In this document: in pieces, positions 62,532-64,000 of the stretch | Position numbering within the stretch: the first letter of the stretch is position 1 | Layout: each line of letters begins with the position of its first letter | Origin: Baylisascaris procyonis | Taxonomy: Eukaryota; Nematoda; Chromadorea; Rhabditida; Ascarididae | Direction: 5' to 3' | Assembly: GCA_037389465.1 (NCBI GenBank) | Contig: JAZARR010000159.1 | Coordinates: 2,468,501 to 2,532,500 of the forward strand | Length of the DNA: 64,000 nucleotides | Position numbers and translations under genes: made by a program | Notes under the pieces: generated by a model | The model's input: the letters and a program-made list of their open reading frames with translations, nothing else | The model's database searches: none | What the model was told of the DNA's origin: nothing

Positions 62532-63733
62532 TTCCCCGTATTGGCTCGTTGCAGAATGCAAACGGAACTCGTCTTCACTGATGTGCCTGTGCACTGAACG
62601 TTTGAAGTAACTTATGATGGCCGATGACCACAGAATAACCAAATAAGAACGTTAGGTGAGCGTCTGTGATCTTACTTTCCTTTGTCGGCTAGCTGGAAGT
62701 GTTCCTTTGATTCGATTTTTACGGCTCAACTTTTGAAGAGTAGCGATTTTTTAAATATTCTGTTATAGGGGTTAAGCAGTCCGAGCTTGTGGTACAAGGT
62801 GGATGTTGCATTAGCCATACGGTCACCTCCTTTCTTATCTCCTCCCCTCCCTCTCCCCCTCTTCCCCTTTCTCTTTCCCTTCCCCCTTTCCCCCACCCCC
62901 TCTTCCCCAGAAATTCAGCGGAAAATATGTTCCCCTTTATTAATTCATCTGGCTGGGGACTGCGACAGCGAAGCATGGGATGAAAGTTATGTGGCTAGTA
63001 AAAAGAAATGTTCGGGTGCCTTTCTTTTAAAGAAATTGACTTTTTAGGTCACTTCAATGCCTTTGTAAATAAATGCAATCTAACTTTGTCGTTTTTTTTT
63101 TTGGGAGGGGGGGGGAAGGGGGAGGGACGGTTTAATAGATAGCACTTTTATGCGATCTTGCAAATTTGGTTGCAAAAAAATGCATTATGACGACGTAGTA
63201 CATGCCTATGTCTGTCTTTCCCGTCGATCGTTTTGTCTGTGACTTGAAGATCACGACTTGTGATATATCTTAACGAGAAAAGGAATTACAAGCTTCTGAA
63301 GGTGGAAAATTAGCGTGCATTTTAAATCGGTGGGTATTCATCCATATCGACCTGATCACAACAACAACGAAAAGAATGAATCTTCTATAGATTTGCGCGG
63401 GTGGCCAGACTGATAAATACATGAAAACTTACACCACTTTCTATTTGCTAGTAACTTACTAAACTGGTTAGTCAGGTGAGTAGAATGTGAAAACGCATTT
63501 CATGCCAGTTGTCTGGCACGTATTTCCAATTATTTGAACAATTAGGCAATCGATTAAACCTCACAAAGCTTATTTTAACAATGTTTATCTGCGCACTTAC
63601 ATACTTATTCAAAGTCGTCGATTTGTTTAAGTATGTATTCAGAAGTTTTATTGACAGTCATCTGTCGAGAATATTAAGTGAATTGTTCCATTGAAGTTGG
63701 CAGTTTTCAAAGAGTGTTCTGTGGTTTTTTGAA
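62532..63733. other. Intergenic with polypyrimidine and G-rich tracts
   Basis: No gene recognised. Contents: a C/T-rich tract at about 62822-62910, AATAAA at 63068-63073 (possible ULK3 poly(A) signal, 537 bases past its stop), and a T-run followed by a G-rich run at about 63092-63130. The next gene starts at 63734. Confidence 0.6.
62822..62910. repeat. Polypyrimidine tract (CT/CCTT-rich)
   Basis: Almost pure C and T on the plus strand over about 85 bases. It produces long open frames on both strands that are compositional artefacts. Confidence 0.9.
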
Positions 63734-63891
63734 ATGATGTACCGCATTGTTATTACACTTGTTTTATATTATTTCGCTGTTCTTTCCAACGTTAAAAGTG
63801 AAATGATATTTTTTGATGAGGAAAGCGAATTTTTTAAAATCCCACTCACTGATGAATCATTTCACCTTTATGGTTCCTTCCATGAATTAAG
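63734..63891 (+). CDS. First exon of a secreted protein (3' part outside window)
   Basis: From ATG at 63734 the frame is open for 52 codons and meets a donor (TTAAG|GTGAGA), leaving two bases of a split codon. Residues 1-22 are a good signal peptide (MMYRIVITLVLYYFAVLSN...), followed by an acidic stretch EMIFFDEESEFFKIP and ending GSFHELR. I recognise no family from so little. No further exon is visible in the last 109 bases. A second ATG directly follows the first, so the start may shift by one codon. It lies 1.2 kb downstream of ULK3 on the same strand. Confidence 0.6.
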
Positions 63892-64000
63892 GTGAGATTG
63901 GATGAGGCCAGTGCGCCCAGCAGGATAAATCATAACCGGAGCAAATTGCAAGATATGTCGATTTAATTTGCAAATTCTGCGAAAAAAGCAGGCAAGTTTT

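Overview
This is a eukaryotic, AT-rich window from a nematode. The evidence is short exons split by introns of about 60 bp to 3 kb, C. elegans-type acceptors (TTTCAG, TTTTAG), and likely trans-splice acceptors a few bases upstream of several start codons. It also carries an astacin with C-terminal ShKT domains and nematode-type non-LTR retrotransposon debris. Large introns, many (AT)n tracts and the retroelement load suggest a strongylid (hookworm-like) genome, but I cannot name the species.

Layout. 1-3.9 kb: no confident gene; one weak exon candidate and one strong short hairpin. 3.9-8.4 kb (-): a complete five-exon p24/TMED cargo receptor. 8.4-15.7 kb: no host gene; a decayed reverse transcriptase at about 11.9-13.4 kb. 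15.7-16.9 kb (+): a two-exon small heat-shock protein, followed at about 18.1 kb by what looks like a second, degenerate HSP20 fragment. 21.2 kb: a tiny reverse-transcriptase relic. 21.6-32.3 kb (+): a complete nine-exon NTPDase4/7-type nucleotidase with a dead LINE in its fourth intron. 34.9-35.8 kb (-): a complete four-exon gene for a small cysteine-rich secreted protein, found by hand because no exon exceeds 45 codons. 35.8-44.7 kb: no confident gene, several repeats. 44.7-49.6 kb (-): a complete nine-exon astacin metalloprotease with two ShKT domains. 49.6-55.4 kb: repeat-like patches and weak coding-like pieces. 55.4-62.5 kb (+): a ULK3-type kinase with two MIT domains and an abnormal join at its first intron. 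63.7 kb (+): the first exon of a secreted protein that runs out of the window.

The genes do not form a pathway. Two act in the secretory pathway (p24 receptor, Golgi/lysosome-type nucleotidase) and three encode predicted secreted products (astacin, cysteine-rich protein, the last gene). All exon joins below were checked by hand for reading phase; the TMED (238 aa), NTPDase (551 aa), astacin (468 aa), cysteine-rich (126 aa) and HSP20 (197 aa) models close without frame conflict. Most uncertain are the ULK3 start region, the HSP20 fragment and the long intergenic stretches.
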